Part shown: piece after piece, positions 26,222 through 33,913 of the stretch
Numbering within the stretch: position 1 is the stretch's first letter
Layout of the letters: the number at the start of each line of letters is the position of its first letter
DNA from: Candidatus Pristimantibacillus lignocellulolyticus
Lineage (GTDB): Bacteria > Bacillota > Bacilli > Paenibacillales > Paenibacillaceae
Direction: 5' to 3'
DNA length: 64,000 bases
NCBI GenBank assembly: GCA_023639215.1
Contig: CP097899.1
Span: 565,501-629,500 of the forward strand
Translations under genes and position numbers: made by a program
The notes under the pieces: model-generated
Database searches by the model: none
What the model was told of the DNA's origin: nothing
Seen by the model: only the letters and a program-made list of their open reading frames with translations

Positions 26222-26306
26222 TTCAACAGGTAAAAAAGGTGAGGTGTTATACGTGAAAACAATAGTCACCCTCACCGTTTTATATATTTATAGAGCATGG
26301 GTGACT
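26222..26306. repeat. direct repeat copy A inside the element
   Basis: Shares TTCAACAGGTAAAAAAGG, ATAGTCACCCTCACC, TATATATTTATAG and GGGTGACT, in the same order and orientation, with 29235-29333. The second half forms a hairpin with AGTCACCC/GGGTGACT arms. The two copies are about 3.0 kb apart and enclose the secreted protein, helical repeat protein and resolvase genes. Together with element-end DNA from 26085 on, this is all that was seen in the gap before the next gene at 26366. Confidence 0.85.
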
Positions 26307-26365
26307 GAGTAATTTTGTTGGTAATTGTAGATGAACAAGGAAACAATATCATTGAGGTGATTTTT

Positions 26366-26779
26366 ATGAGAAGGAAAACGACTAAACTTGTTTTAATTGT
26401 ATTTGTATTTATGACCATTAGTGGCTTTGCTAATGCGAATACACCACAGCCACCTTTAATGAGCATAGAAACGATTCCTGCTCCTGAAGGTAATTGGGTC
26501 TACTTACCTGAAGGTAATGGAGAGATGGTGATTCATGTTTCTACCGCTTATACAAATACATTAAATGTGTGGAGAGTTCCAACTGGAACACAACAATGGG
26601 AGAATCGTACTCTGATTTGTAATGAAAAAGGCAACAAAGATGACAGGACTTGTATCTGGAGATATACCAAGGACGATACTATTCATGACCATTTTGTTGT
26701 TGAAGCTTCTGGAGAAGGTGGGAGTATCAAGGATAGTATTAATGTCTCACGTAGGCACGACGAAGATCATCCTCAATAA
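26366..26779 (+). CDS. small secreted protein of unknown function (element cargo)
   Basis: A 137-aa protein with a clear signal peptide (MRRKTTKLVLIVFVFMTISG, cleavage probably after FANA at ~23). The mature ~114 residues are beta-rich (GNWVYLPEGNGEMVIHVSTA, NTLNVWRVPTGTQQWENRTL) and contain two cysteines (TLICNEKG and RTCIWRY) that could form a disulfide. It looks like a single Ig-like sandwich. The start ATG (26366) has GAGGTG upstream; an earlier in-frame start at 26315 has no site. Not recognised. It is carried by the guaA element and followed by its own terminator, so it is probably cargo rather than part of mobility. Confidence 0.78.
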   Translation: MRRKTTKLVLIVFVFMTISGFANANTPQPPLMSIETIPAPEGNWVYLPEGNGEMVIHVSTAYTNTLNVWRVPTGTQQWENRTLICNEKGNKDDRTCIWRYTKDDTIHDHFVVEASGEGGSIKDSINVSRRHDEDHPQ

Positions 26780-26821
26780 GTTTGGTTCACACCACCTTCC
26801 CAGATGCTCTCAAGATCATAC

Positions 26822-26852
26822 AAAAAGCACAACCGCATATGATTGTGCTTTC
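26822..26852. terminator. Rho-independent terminator of the secreted protein gene
   Basis: A stem AAAGCACAA/TTGTGCTTT around 26823-26851, with A-rich and T-rich flanks, between the converging secreted-protein and helical-repeat genes. Confidence 0.85.
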
Positions 26853-26926
26853 ATGAAACTTCTCTTTTATTACACTATCGTTCCCCTTTAGCTTAATGAA
26901 TCTGACGATAGTGCGTTAGGAAATCT

Positions 26927-27862
26927 TTACAATACCTTTTCAAGAGATGATGCAAACTTATATAGTTCCTTAAATTCATAACGATTTTCGACTAATTTAG
27001 AAAAAAGTGTTTCAATCTGTGTCTTATCCTTGTTTTGTTCCCAAATTGATAAAAGATACATAGCCACACCGTATTTAGTTATATTAACCCCGTTATCAAT
27101 TGCGGTACTGAATACTTCAACACTTTCTTGATAATAAGTTGTCTCACTGAAAGTACAGCCTAAATTATGGAGTAATACAAGCATCGCCCTTCTTGATTGC
27201 CGACTTTCGTTCAATTCTTCCCAACTACCCAACAAAGATTCCTTTCGCTCCCCATTCTTCAGTTCCAATGATACATCGTTCATTAACGACTGTATATTAT
27301 CTTTAGCATCCTTCAAGACAACGTAATCATTTAATTTATAGCCTTTTTCCAGTAATAAGGAGTAGTAAGTAATTTTCGAGAAAATAATATTTTCCCAATT
27401 CCCATCTTCCTCAATTAGTTCTTTCATTCGATTTAACGGGTTTCCGATGGAGGAGAGCATGTTTAATTTGATAAATGTAGCTGCCATCGCTCTATGACTT
27501 TCGAATCTGACACCCCTATTGTCTTTGTTTTTACTGGAATACTTACAGGCATATTCATACCATTCTATCCAATCATCTAATTTATTTCCTAACGACAATG
27601 TTAATGCCTGTGTGCCATCCGAAACAAACCAATGTAATTTATCGGGATGTAAAGTGTCTTTTCCCCATTCGACGAAGTTGATGTGGTTTTGGTGTTCTAA
27701 GAGGGGTTCACGCATTATTGCATAGCTGTCTGAAATATTCCAAAGTGCCCATCCTTTTTCAAGTATAGAGAGATTATTGTTGTCCATGAATTGATTCAAT
27801 AGATTCACAATTTCCCGATGCTTCCCCTGCTGGAATAGATTATTAAACAACTGATAAACCAA
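26927..27862 (-). CDS. alpha-helical (TPR-like) protein, element cargo
   Basis: About 311 aa, entirely helical with paired-helix units resembling tetratricopeptide repeats, for example GWALWNISDSYAIM and LVLLHNLGCTFSETTYYQESVEVFSTAI. No catalytic motif, signal peptide or membrane segment is seen. The start is not certain: a TTG (27860-27862) lies eight bases after AGGGGG and is preferred over a GTG at 27880 that overlaps this site. It converges with the secreted protein gene. Not recognised; a protein-interaction or regulatory role is a guess, and a phage-defence role cannot be judged from sequence alone. Confidence 0.72.
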   Translation of the reverse strand: MVYQLFNNLFQQGKHREIVNLLNQFMDNNNLSILEKGWALWNISDSYAIMREPLLEHQNHINFVEWGKDTLHPDKLHWFVSDGTQALTLSLGNKLDDWIEWYEYACKYSSKNKDNRGVRFESHRAMAATFIKLNMLSSIGNPLNRMKELIEEDGNWENIIFSKITYYSLLLEKGYKLNDYVVLKDAKDNIQSLMNDVSLELKNGERKESLLGSWEELNESRQSRRAMLVLLHNLGCTFSETTYYQESVEVFSTAIDNGVNITKYGVAMYLLSIWEQNKDKTQIETLFSKLVENRYEFKELYKFASSLEKVL

Positions 27863-27980
27863 ATGTATCGTCCCCCTCACTGGTATTTTTTGTACAAGCG
27901 ATTATACATGCGAATAGAATACATTTATAGTCTGATAATTCTCTTATATCTATGTTATAATTAATTCAAGGAAATACAGC

Positions 27981-28005
27981 AAAACCCTCCACTCGGAGGG
28001 TTTTT
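27981..28005. terminator. strong intrinsic terminator
   Basis: AAAACCCTCC/GGAGGGTTTT with a 4-nt loop and T run on either side. No gene ends here on either strand, so it may be a leftover or an insulator between the cargo gene and the resolvase. Confidence 0.85.
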
Positions 28006-28284
28006 GTGTATTCAAAGGGGTGCCCGTTAGCTTGATTCACCCTCATACAAAAATTTGCATTTCTCGTAACGGCTCAAATCTTGCTCATAGTCGAGCGACG
28101 GATGTGCATCCCTTATTCCCAACCGCATGATTAACGAGAATGATGTAAACCACCCCCCTCCACCTCCTCTTCCACTTCATCAGACTGCCCAGAATCCATT
28201 TTAACGCTCCCTAGCCTTGTGTCATCACCCTTAACACTAACAGGTAACAGAAGCCAACTCAGTCCCGCTTCCGCCCCGATGTGC

Positions 28285-28402
28285 CATGTCAAAAAGTATA
28301 CCTTTTGAAAGATACAAATAAGCATTCAATCCACTATGTCAAAACATTGTTTTTTAATATTGATATATGTCAATAATGGATATATACTTTTTGACATAGA
28401 TA
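28285..28402. promoter_or_regulatory. candidate res site of the adjacent serine resolvase
   Basis: Directly upstream of the resolvase gene. It contains an inverted repeat centred on GTATAC (TCAAAA at 28289 to TTTTGA ending 28308, near-perfect 20 bp), suited to a crossover subsite. Two further dyads follow: TATGTCAAAAC around 28335 and TTGATATATGTCAA around 28360, and then TATACTTTTTGACATA at ~28383-28398. ATGTCAAAAAGTATA at the left end is the exact complement of TATACTTTTTGACAT at the right end. This layout fits the three-subsite res regions of small resolvases. Confidence 0.6.
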
Positions 28403-28424
28403 TGTACGAAGGGAATGACGCATA

Positions 28425-28982
28425 ATGAAGGTTGCATATGTCAGAGTATCAACGGCGGAGCAAAACGAAGAAAGGCAAGTAAAAGCATTAGAAGCATACA
28501 ACATGGAGAAGTGGTTCAATGAGAAGGTAAGCGGTAAAGATCGCAACAGACCACAATTAAATGCCCTTATAGACTTTGTAAGGGAAGGCGATACGATATA
28601 CATCGAATCCATTTCAAGGCTTGCACGAAGTACATACGATTTTCTAAGCATCGTAAAAGAATGTGAAGCAAAAGGCGTCCAACTTGTCAGCCTTAAAGAA
28701 AGCATCGACACAAGCACACCACAGGGTAAATTCATGCTAACGGTCTTTGGTGCATTGTACGAATTGGAACGAGAGAACATCAAACAACGACAGGCAGAAG
28801 GCATAGAAGTCGCTTTGAACAATGGGGTGAAGTTTGGTAGACCAAAGCAAGAGATCACATCCGATTTCACTAAGGCGTACAAAGAATGGAAGACAGGACA
28901 AGTTACAGCAACAGAAGCCATGAGAAGACTAGATATGAAGCCTAATACTTTCTACCGTCGTGTCAAAGAATATGAACAGTAG
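28425..28982 (+). CDS. serine recombinase (resolvase/invertase family)
   Basis: A 185-aa small serine recombinase. The N-terminal catalytic domain starts MKVAYVRVSTAEQNEERQ with nucleophile Ser9, and has the conserved IESISRLARSTYDFLSIV and GKFMLTVFGALYELERENIKQRQAEGI. The C-terminus (~145-185, VTATEAMRRLDMKPNTFYRRVKEY) is the Hin-type helix-turn-helix. Length is normal for resolvases and invertases. It acts on DNA sites bound as dimers and should resolve or invert DNA; the candidate site is immediately upstream. The ribosome binding site is GAAGGGA. It could resolve element dimers during replication. It lies in the 3-kb segment flanked by direct repeats. Confidence 0.95.
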   Translation: MKVAYVRVSTAEQNEERQVKALEAYNMEKWFNEKVSGKDRNRPQLNALIDFVREGDTIYIESISRLARSTYDFLSIVKECEAKGVQLVSLKESIDTSTPQGKFMLTVFGALYELERENIKQRQAEGIEVALNNGVKFGRPKQEITSDFTKAYKEWKTGQVTATEAMRRLDMKPNTFYRRVKEYEQ

Positions 28983-29234
28983 TCTGATTCTATCGCAATC
29001 TATCGGGAAAATATCATCCATGCTCGTTTATGCTCACGATTTCGAATGATTACTTCCAAACGCTCGTTTTCAGCTAGGAACTTCCTTTAACGAATATATT
29101 CCTTGTATTAGTTAGCTTTCTGCTACATATCTTTAACGTATCGTAAAAAATAACATCAGTCGGTCGAAGGATGTGTCATTTCCAATATCTTTGAAGATGA
29201 CTCGCCTGCTAGAGACTCGCTCACGCAGTTCCAG

Positions 29235-29333
29235 TTCAACAGGTAAAAAAGGGGACTCGCTCAACCGCCACTACCACAGCGCAAAAAGATAGTCACCCTC
29301 ACCATACTATATATTTATAGTGGCAGGGTGACT
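29235..29333. repeat. direct repeat copy B inside the element
   Basis: Second copy of the repeat at 26222-26306, same orientation. Its hairpin half (AGTCACCCT/AGGGTGACT with an inner ACTATA/TATAGT pairing) is better preserved and sits immediately downstream of the PrimPol-helicase gene. Confidence 0.85.
29291..29333 (-). terminator. terminator of the PrimPol-helicase gene
   Basis: On the minus strand a long imperfect stem with AGTCACCCT/AGGGTGACT outer arms is followed by ATCTTTTTG. It begins 10 bp after the stop codon at 29343. Confidence 0.8.
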
Positions 29334-29342
29334 AATGGAAAG

Positions 29343-32300
29343 CTAGGATTTAACTAGCTTTTTTCTTTTTCCATCCTTAATTTCAACGTATCCTTTGGAC
29401 TTTATGAAATCTTGGATAGTGTCATTGTTAATCAACTTAGAGAAGCCTTTTGTTGGCATATCTAAATATTCACGAATCTCGTCGAACCATATTTCATGCT
29501 TTTCACATTCGTTAATGTAATCAATGAACGCCATTTGCTTTGGGTTATTACCCTTAGTCACAATAGCTGTTTCAATCATATTTTGCGGATACCACTCACT
29601 AATCGTGCAGTTTGGAAACTTCAATCCGATCTGCTCCAATAAAAGTTTATCGTTGTGAAAAACGTAAACCTTTCCTGCAACATTTTCAGCGTTATTGCGT
29701 TGGTTACTTCGTTTGATCTCCTGTGAGTATTCGGCAAGCATATCAAGTAACTTGACTGCTTCGATGCGGTTATCGTTAAACCTTCTGACATTATCATATT
29801 TTGTACAGTCAATGTCATCTAATAATTCGCCGCATTGCTCATAAATAGCTTTAGCTTTGGCAATGTAATGATTCTCATTCTTGTGGAGGATACCGCAAAT
29901 CGCTACAATGTCACATTCTTTAAACTTGTTTGTCCCCTTCGTTGCTCCGTAATGCGCAAGAAGTACCTGTCCTCTTTGAATATAATCCTTTAGATAATCT
30001 GCGATTTCATCCTCATTACTCATGAACGTAGGAATGTACACCTTACTGGTTGGATGTTGTTCACAAATCGTAATCACATCGTCACAGAACGCTTTCACTT
30101 TGTCGGAATCACTCAAACTTGTCCTAGATGCGCTGATTGTATCGCAGATATTGATTTCAAGCCCCTCATAAGTACGTATTGGCTCAAAGTTAATCAATCT
30201 GTACTTGTCATGGTTATATTCTAAATCCATGTCGGCAGTTCCATCAAAGATAAAGGTTTTAAAGCCAGAAATGTCGGCGTAGTCTTGATAGACGTTAGTG
30301 ATTAGCTTAACGCCCTTTGATGTAACATCCTTGTGACCGCCATTTCTAATGATGTTTTGAAGTGTATTAGGGTATTCGAATATTTCCCTTGTATAGTCAG
30401 GAAATTGTTTACGGAACTCTGTTTGAAACGCATCAGAAAAGTAAAAATCTTTGTCAATGGCTTCAAACAACTCACGCTTCTCCGCATCATAAAAATGCGA
30501 TTCGACGTATTCAACAGCTTTATTAAACTCCTTTAATGCTTCTGGCGTTTCAGACTTCTCCATTTTGCTTTGAATGAGGTCGTTGTATCTATCGAACTGC
30601 TTGTGATTAAGTTCTCTTATAGATACGATAGATGGCTTCTCATCGAACAAAAGCAATTTTCTTTGTTTTTCATCGTGTTCACCAAAAAACTTATATTTCC
30701 CAATCTTACCAAAATCCAAGCTAATTCGCTTCTTTGTGACTATGAGTACAGGATATTGCTTTTGAATTTCGCCTTGCTGAAAATATCTGCATCTCTGTAT
30801 ATGATTGCACTTATACTTGAAATTTGTTGCGAACACAGGGCAAGAATTGTTTTTGGCATTTTCGTATAGGTTATCTAAGCAATCATCTTCATCAAACCCA
30901 TATAATGCCAATGCGTGTTGATCTGAACCAAAGTAATCATTGATTTCTTCTGCAAGTTTCTTCGCATCTTCAATGCGGTCAACAACGACAACAGCACCAT
31001 AGTCATTACTATCCCTTAACATTTGTTGCAAGAAAACCTTGATAATCGTTGATTTTCCGCCACCCATTTCAAGTGGTATCAACGTAGGCTTTTCCTGCTC
31101 TGATGCTTTGACCAAAAGCGTTACAATGTCAAAAATGTATTGAACATGCCTGTCATTGATGTTCTGGTTGTAGGCGTTCTTAAAATCACCAATCACAGAT
31201 TCAGCAATATTTTCAATTTGTTGCTGTTCCTGCTCACTAACGTCTTTGATTAATTCTTTAACGCTTCTCGCATTGGATTTGACCTTGTTTAATTCTTGGT
31301 CTAAATCAATGTCGTACCTGTTGATTTCATCCAAAACATCATGCCAATTCAGTTCTCTTGCCAGTTCCTCCAACGGTAGATGCGTTCCACAGCCTTGGCA
31401 ATGATAAAACATGTAGTTCTTATCAATCCATGCACTAGGCTTTTTGTCGTTATGGTCAGGCATACAGCATTGGGTAATAATTTTGTCTTCGTTTCCACCT
31501 ACAGGATTGATTCTTTCGAAAACAAGTTCTAACACAGCATCTTTACGTGTCGAACTCATATTTGTTTGCTGACTGGATTCCGATTTCTTTATCAACTTCT
31601 CTAATGTTTCATCCGTAAGTTCTGACAAATTATCTTTCAAGTACTTCTGCGAATAGCTAACCTCAGGTTGCCAAACTTTGATTGTCACTGGAAATGGCTC
31701 TTTGGGGTCTTTTACGTGCATAAAGTAAGGCAATCTAAGCAATCTTGATTCATTGATACAGTTCTTGTCACCACCAAGTTCCTGCACCAATTGCATTTGA
31801 ACATGTCTGAACAATTCAGGCTTACCATCACTGACGAACCAGTACACGTGATAACCATTTTTCGTTTCAATAACGCCACTAGGTTGGACAGAAAACGACT
31901 TTATACTTTGGGCTACTTGCTTTTTGAATTGTCTTAGCGATTCCTTGTCCTTACGTATTTGTTTTGGAGCATCAATGTCAATAAATTGAGCGTTGATACT
32001 ACCACCATCTTTAATGTGTTCATCTGAGGTAACACACGTATTCATTATGTCAAAGTTAGGGGAATTAACCGTAAAGAGAACGTTACATCCCACACCGTAA
32101 TCTGAAACGTTCATAAATTCATCTATGATTGCCCGACCAAATTCCTCCGCATTAAACCTGCACCACTGAGCCTTCTTATCAACGCCCTCCCCTTTAATAA
32201 GCTTGGCTCTGTAAATGTAGTCACCGTAACGCAATATACTGGTTGAACCGAATCCCCGATGATTGGAGTTAGGCACAAACCGAATTTCGAATGGTTTGTC

Positions 32301-32372
32301 ACCATGAATGGAAGTTAATAAGTTAATGTAATACTTACCGTCTTCAACAACATCTACTGGTCTTGATTTCAT
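29343..32372 (-). CDS. PrimPol-zinc finger-superfamily 2 helicase replication protein
   Basis: A 1009-aa likely replication initiator. Residues ~120-225 carry the archaeo-eukaryotic primase motifs: FIDIDAP (Asp132 and Asp134), SGVIETKNGYHVYWFV and SRLLRLPYFMHVK. A CHC2-like zinc finger follows at ~302-328 (CCMPDH...FYHCQGCG). From ~430 there is a helicase ATPase: Walker A MGGGKST (436-442), DE-box LLLFDE (573-578), FIFDGTADMD near 720 and VLLAHYGATKGTNKFKECDIVAICG near 810. Cysteines 498, 511, 522 and 528 cluster between Walker A and the DE box. It would prime and unwind element DNA. RBS AGGGGG precedes the ATG. Fusions of this type occur in phages, satellites and integrative elements. The domain reading is good; the exact family is not named. 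Confidence 0.87.
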   Translation of the reverse strand: MKSRPVDVVEDGKYYINLLTSIHGDKPFEIRFVPNSNHRGFGSTSILRYGDYIYRAKLIKGEGVDKKAQWCRFNAEEFGRAIIDEFMNVSDYGVGCNVLFTVNSPNFDIMNTCVTSDEHIKDGGSINAQFIDIDAPKQIRKDKESLRQFKKQVAQSIKSFSVQPSGVIETKNGYHVYWFVSDGKPELFRHVQMQLVQELGGDKNCINESRLLRLPYFMHVKDPKEPFPVTIKVWQPEVSYSQKYLKDNLSELTDETLEKLIKKSESSQQTNMSSTRKDAVLELVFERINPVGGNEDKIITQCCMPDHNDKKPSAWIDKNYMFYHCQGCGTHLPLEELARELNWHDVLDEINRYDIDLDQELNKVKSNARSVKELIKDVSEQEQQQIENIAESVIGDFKNAYNQNINDRHVQYIFDIVTLLVKASEQEKPTLIPLEMGGGKSTIIKVFLQQMLRDSNDYGAVVVVDRIEDAKKLAEEINDYFGSDQHALALYGFDEDDCLDNLYENAKNNSCPVFATNFKYKCNHIQRCRYFQQGEIQKQYPVLIVTKKRISLDFGKIGKYKFFGEHDEKQRKLLLFDEKPSIVSIRELNHKQFDRYNDLIQSKMEKSETPEALKEFNKAVEYVESHFYDAEKRELFEAIDKDFYFSDAFQTEFRKQFPDYTREIFEYPNTLQNIIRNGGHKDVTSKGVKLITNVYQDYADISGFKTFIFDGTADMDLEYNHDKYRLINFEPIRTYEGLEINICDTISASRTSLSDSDKVKAFCDDVITICEQHPTSKVYIPTFMSNEDEIADYLKDYIQRGQVLLAHYGATKGTNKFKECDIVAICGILHKNENHYIAKAKAIYEQCGELLDDIDCTKYDNVRRFNDNRIEAVKLLDMLAEYSQEIKRSNQRNNAENVAGKVYVFHNDKLLLEQIGLKFPNCTISEWYPQNMIETAIVTKGNNPKQMAFIDYINECEKHEIWFDEIREYLDMPTKGFSKLINNDTIQDFIKSKGYVEIKDGKRKKLVKS

Positions 32373-32439
32373 ACTGATTTCCCCCTACAACCTATGTAAA
32401 CTCCCATGTTGGACTTAATTTTAACCGTTTATGAAAAGA

Positions 32440-32468
32440 AAAGGGTATAATAACCCATTATACCCTTT
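32440..32468 (-). terminator. terminator downstream of the integrase
   Basis: AAAGGGTATAAT/ATTATACCCTTT with a 5-nt loop; on the minus strand it is followed by TCTTTTC. It separates the integrase from the PrimPol-helicase gene. The remainder of the 271-bp gap 32373-32643 shows nothing else. Confidence 0.8.
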
Positions 32469-32643
32469 CCCCAACTTTTTTCATCCTCTGACTTCAATAG
32501 TCATCCCTACCTACCCTAACCGCTTAATTTCGTCTTTATGGCTTCAAGACCTTCAGGATACAGAAACGATCATCTTATGTTCCAACACGGCTCACAATGG
32601 CTCTGTGTGACCTGTATGGGGCAATCCTCTTATCCCAACACCA

Positions 32644-33588
32644 CTACAGTGAACTTTGTTTTATTTTGATACCATTCAGCGGGCTATGCAATCGTCCAAT
32701 CTGTAAAATGTCATCTTGCTCTAATCCCCTTAGATACTTGGAGGTTATTTGTGTATCAAAATGTCCCATTAACCTACTCAAACTGTAAATATCAATTCCA
32801 TTTCGTAACTGCTTCTGTGCGAAATAATGACGACAATCGTGTGGTGAACATCTAACTTCTTTTCTTACTCCAGCATTGTTACAATGTTCTTTCAGTATCT
32901 TATTGATGCGGGAGCGAGACAATTTTATAGCGGATTGATCTAGGAAGTAGTAGTCCTCAACTTCATCCAGCAACCTCTTTCTGAATCGTTCCTGCTTAAA
33001 TGCTTCGTACCTTCTCATGTACTTTCGCATGATATTGCTAATGTACACCAGACGCTGTTTAGAACCTTTCCCATGAATCAGAATGTGTCTCCTTGCTACG
33101 TCAATGTTTTTGATATTACACAGTTCAGAAACCCTTATTCCTGTATCAAAGAGCATAATAAGAATTAGTTTGTCACGAACATTAGAATATGTTTCTTCTT
33201 TCAGGTCATTGATTATCCTTGATACTTCATTATCATTAAACGTAACAATGACTTTCTTCTCTTCCTTGAGATTTCTAATCCTCCGCATGGGGTTTTCCTG
33301 TTCATCAATAAATTCTTCGTTCACTAAATACTGAAAAAACACTTTCAATGTAGCGATATTGTTATTTAACGTTGTGTTTACTTCACTGCCCTCACGCTGT
33401 CGCTCCTGAATATACTTCTTGATATGAAGCTGTGTCACTTCCTCTGTCTCGGTAACCCTCAACACATTAACCGTAAACTTTTCCCACCTGTACAACCTAA
33501 ACAAGCAAAGATCAACGTATTTCTTTTCCCTGCCCAAAATTTCTTGGTTTAGTTTGAAATCCTCAATAAGTTCTTTAATTTTGGTCAT
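32644..33588 (-). CDS. tyrosine recombinase / integrase (XerC/D-like)
   Basis: A 314-aa phage-integrase-family enzyme. The N-terminal SAM-like DNA-binding domain (~1-100) is followed by a catalytic domain with the full set: Arg152 (DTGIRVSELC), Lys in GKGSKQR (174-178), His250 and Arg253 (SPHDCRHYF), His276 (LMGHFDT) and nucleophile Tyr285 (SKYLRGL). It should integrate and excise the element at the guaA 3' end, whose copies bound the island; it lies 157 bp from the guaA stop codon. RBS GAAGGGAG. No excisionase gene was recognised. Because the gene is co-directional with guaA and no terminator is seen between, guaA read-through may contribute to its expression. Confidence 0.96.
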   Translation of the reverse strand: MTKIKELIEDFKLNQEILGREKKYVDLCLFRLYRWEKFTVNVLRVTETEEVTQLHIKKYIQERQREGSEVNTTLNNNIATLKVFFQYLVNEEFIDEQENPMRRIRNLKEEKKVIVTFNDNEVSRIINDLKEETYSNVRDKLILIMLFDTGIRVSELCNIKNIDVARRHILIHGKGSKQRLVYISNIMRKYMRRYEAFKQERFRKRLLDEVEDYYFLDQSAIKLSRSRINKILKEHCNNAGVRKEVRCSPHDCRHYFAQKQLRNGIDIYSLSRLMGHFDTQITSKYLRGLEQDDILQIGRLHSPLNGIKIKQSSL

Positions 33589-33745
33589 AAAAAAACTCCC
33601 TTCTATTCGCTAAACAACGCAAATAAAAGAGAGTAATTTAAGCACTCTATTGTCGCAGGTGTACGAAGAATCCCAATACCTACAATACTAAAAACCCTTA
33701 CGTATCACGGCTTCCGAGCAACTGAACGCATCATTTCGAATCAAC

Positions 33746-33913
33746 CTATTCCCACTCAATCGTAGCTGGCGGTTTAGAAGTTACGTCATAGACGATACGG
33801 TTAACGTTGTCTACTTCATTAACGATACGAACAGAAATCTTCTCTAAGATATCCCAAGGGATACGAGCCCAGTCAGCTGTCATACCATCGATAGATGTTA
33901 CTGCACGAATACC
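33746..33913 (-). repeat. 168-bp direct repeat, guaA-side attachment site
   Basis: Overlaps the last 56 codons (stop included) of intact guaA and is identical to 25917-26084. It lies next to the integrase gene, as expected for an integrase-proximal junction. Confidence 0.95.

Larger units (their letters stand above)
27863..28424. other. 562-bp gap with hairpin and candidate res site
   Basis: Between the helical-repeat and resolvase genes. It holds a terminator-like hairpin (27981-28005) and a res-like region (28285-28402). TATAAT at ~27901-27906 on the minus strand could be the -10 of the helical-repeat gene. Otherwise nothing was recognised. Confidence 0.6.
28983..29342. other. 360-bp gap with direct repeat copy B
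   Basis: Between the resolvase and the PrimPol-helicase, which converge. It contains repeat copy B and the helicase terminator (29235-29333). The left 250 bp shows nothing recognisable and no clear resolvase terminator. Confidence 0.6.
25917..33913. mobile_element. integrative element in the 3' end of guaA
   Basis: About 7.8 kb bounded by 168-bp perfect direct repeats of the guaA 3' end, the standard outcome of tyrosine-recombinase integration at the end of a conserved gene. The integrase gene lies directly beside the guaA-side junction. Contents from that side: integrase (32644-33588), PrimPol-helicase (29343-32372), serine resolvase with a candidate res site (28285-28982), a helical repeat protein (26927-27862) and a small secreted protein (26366-26779). 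No conjugation, capsid or packaging gene is present. It is best described as a small self-replicating integrative element or phage-satellite-like island; which of these is not decided by the sequence. Confidence 0.92.

Noticed and set aside
28370..28921. A 183-codon minus-strand frame opposite the resolvase.
   Set aside because: Antisense to a well-conserved serine recombinase and without coding features.
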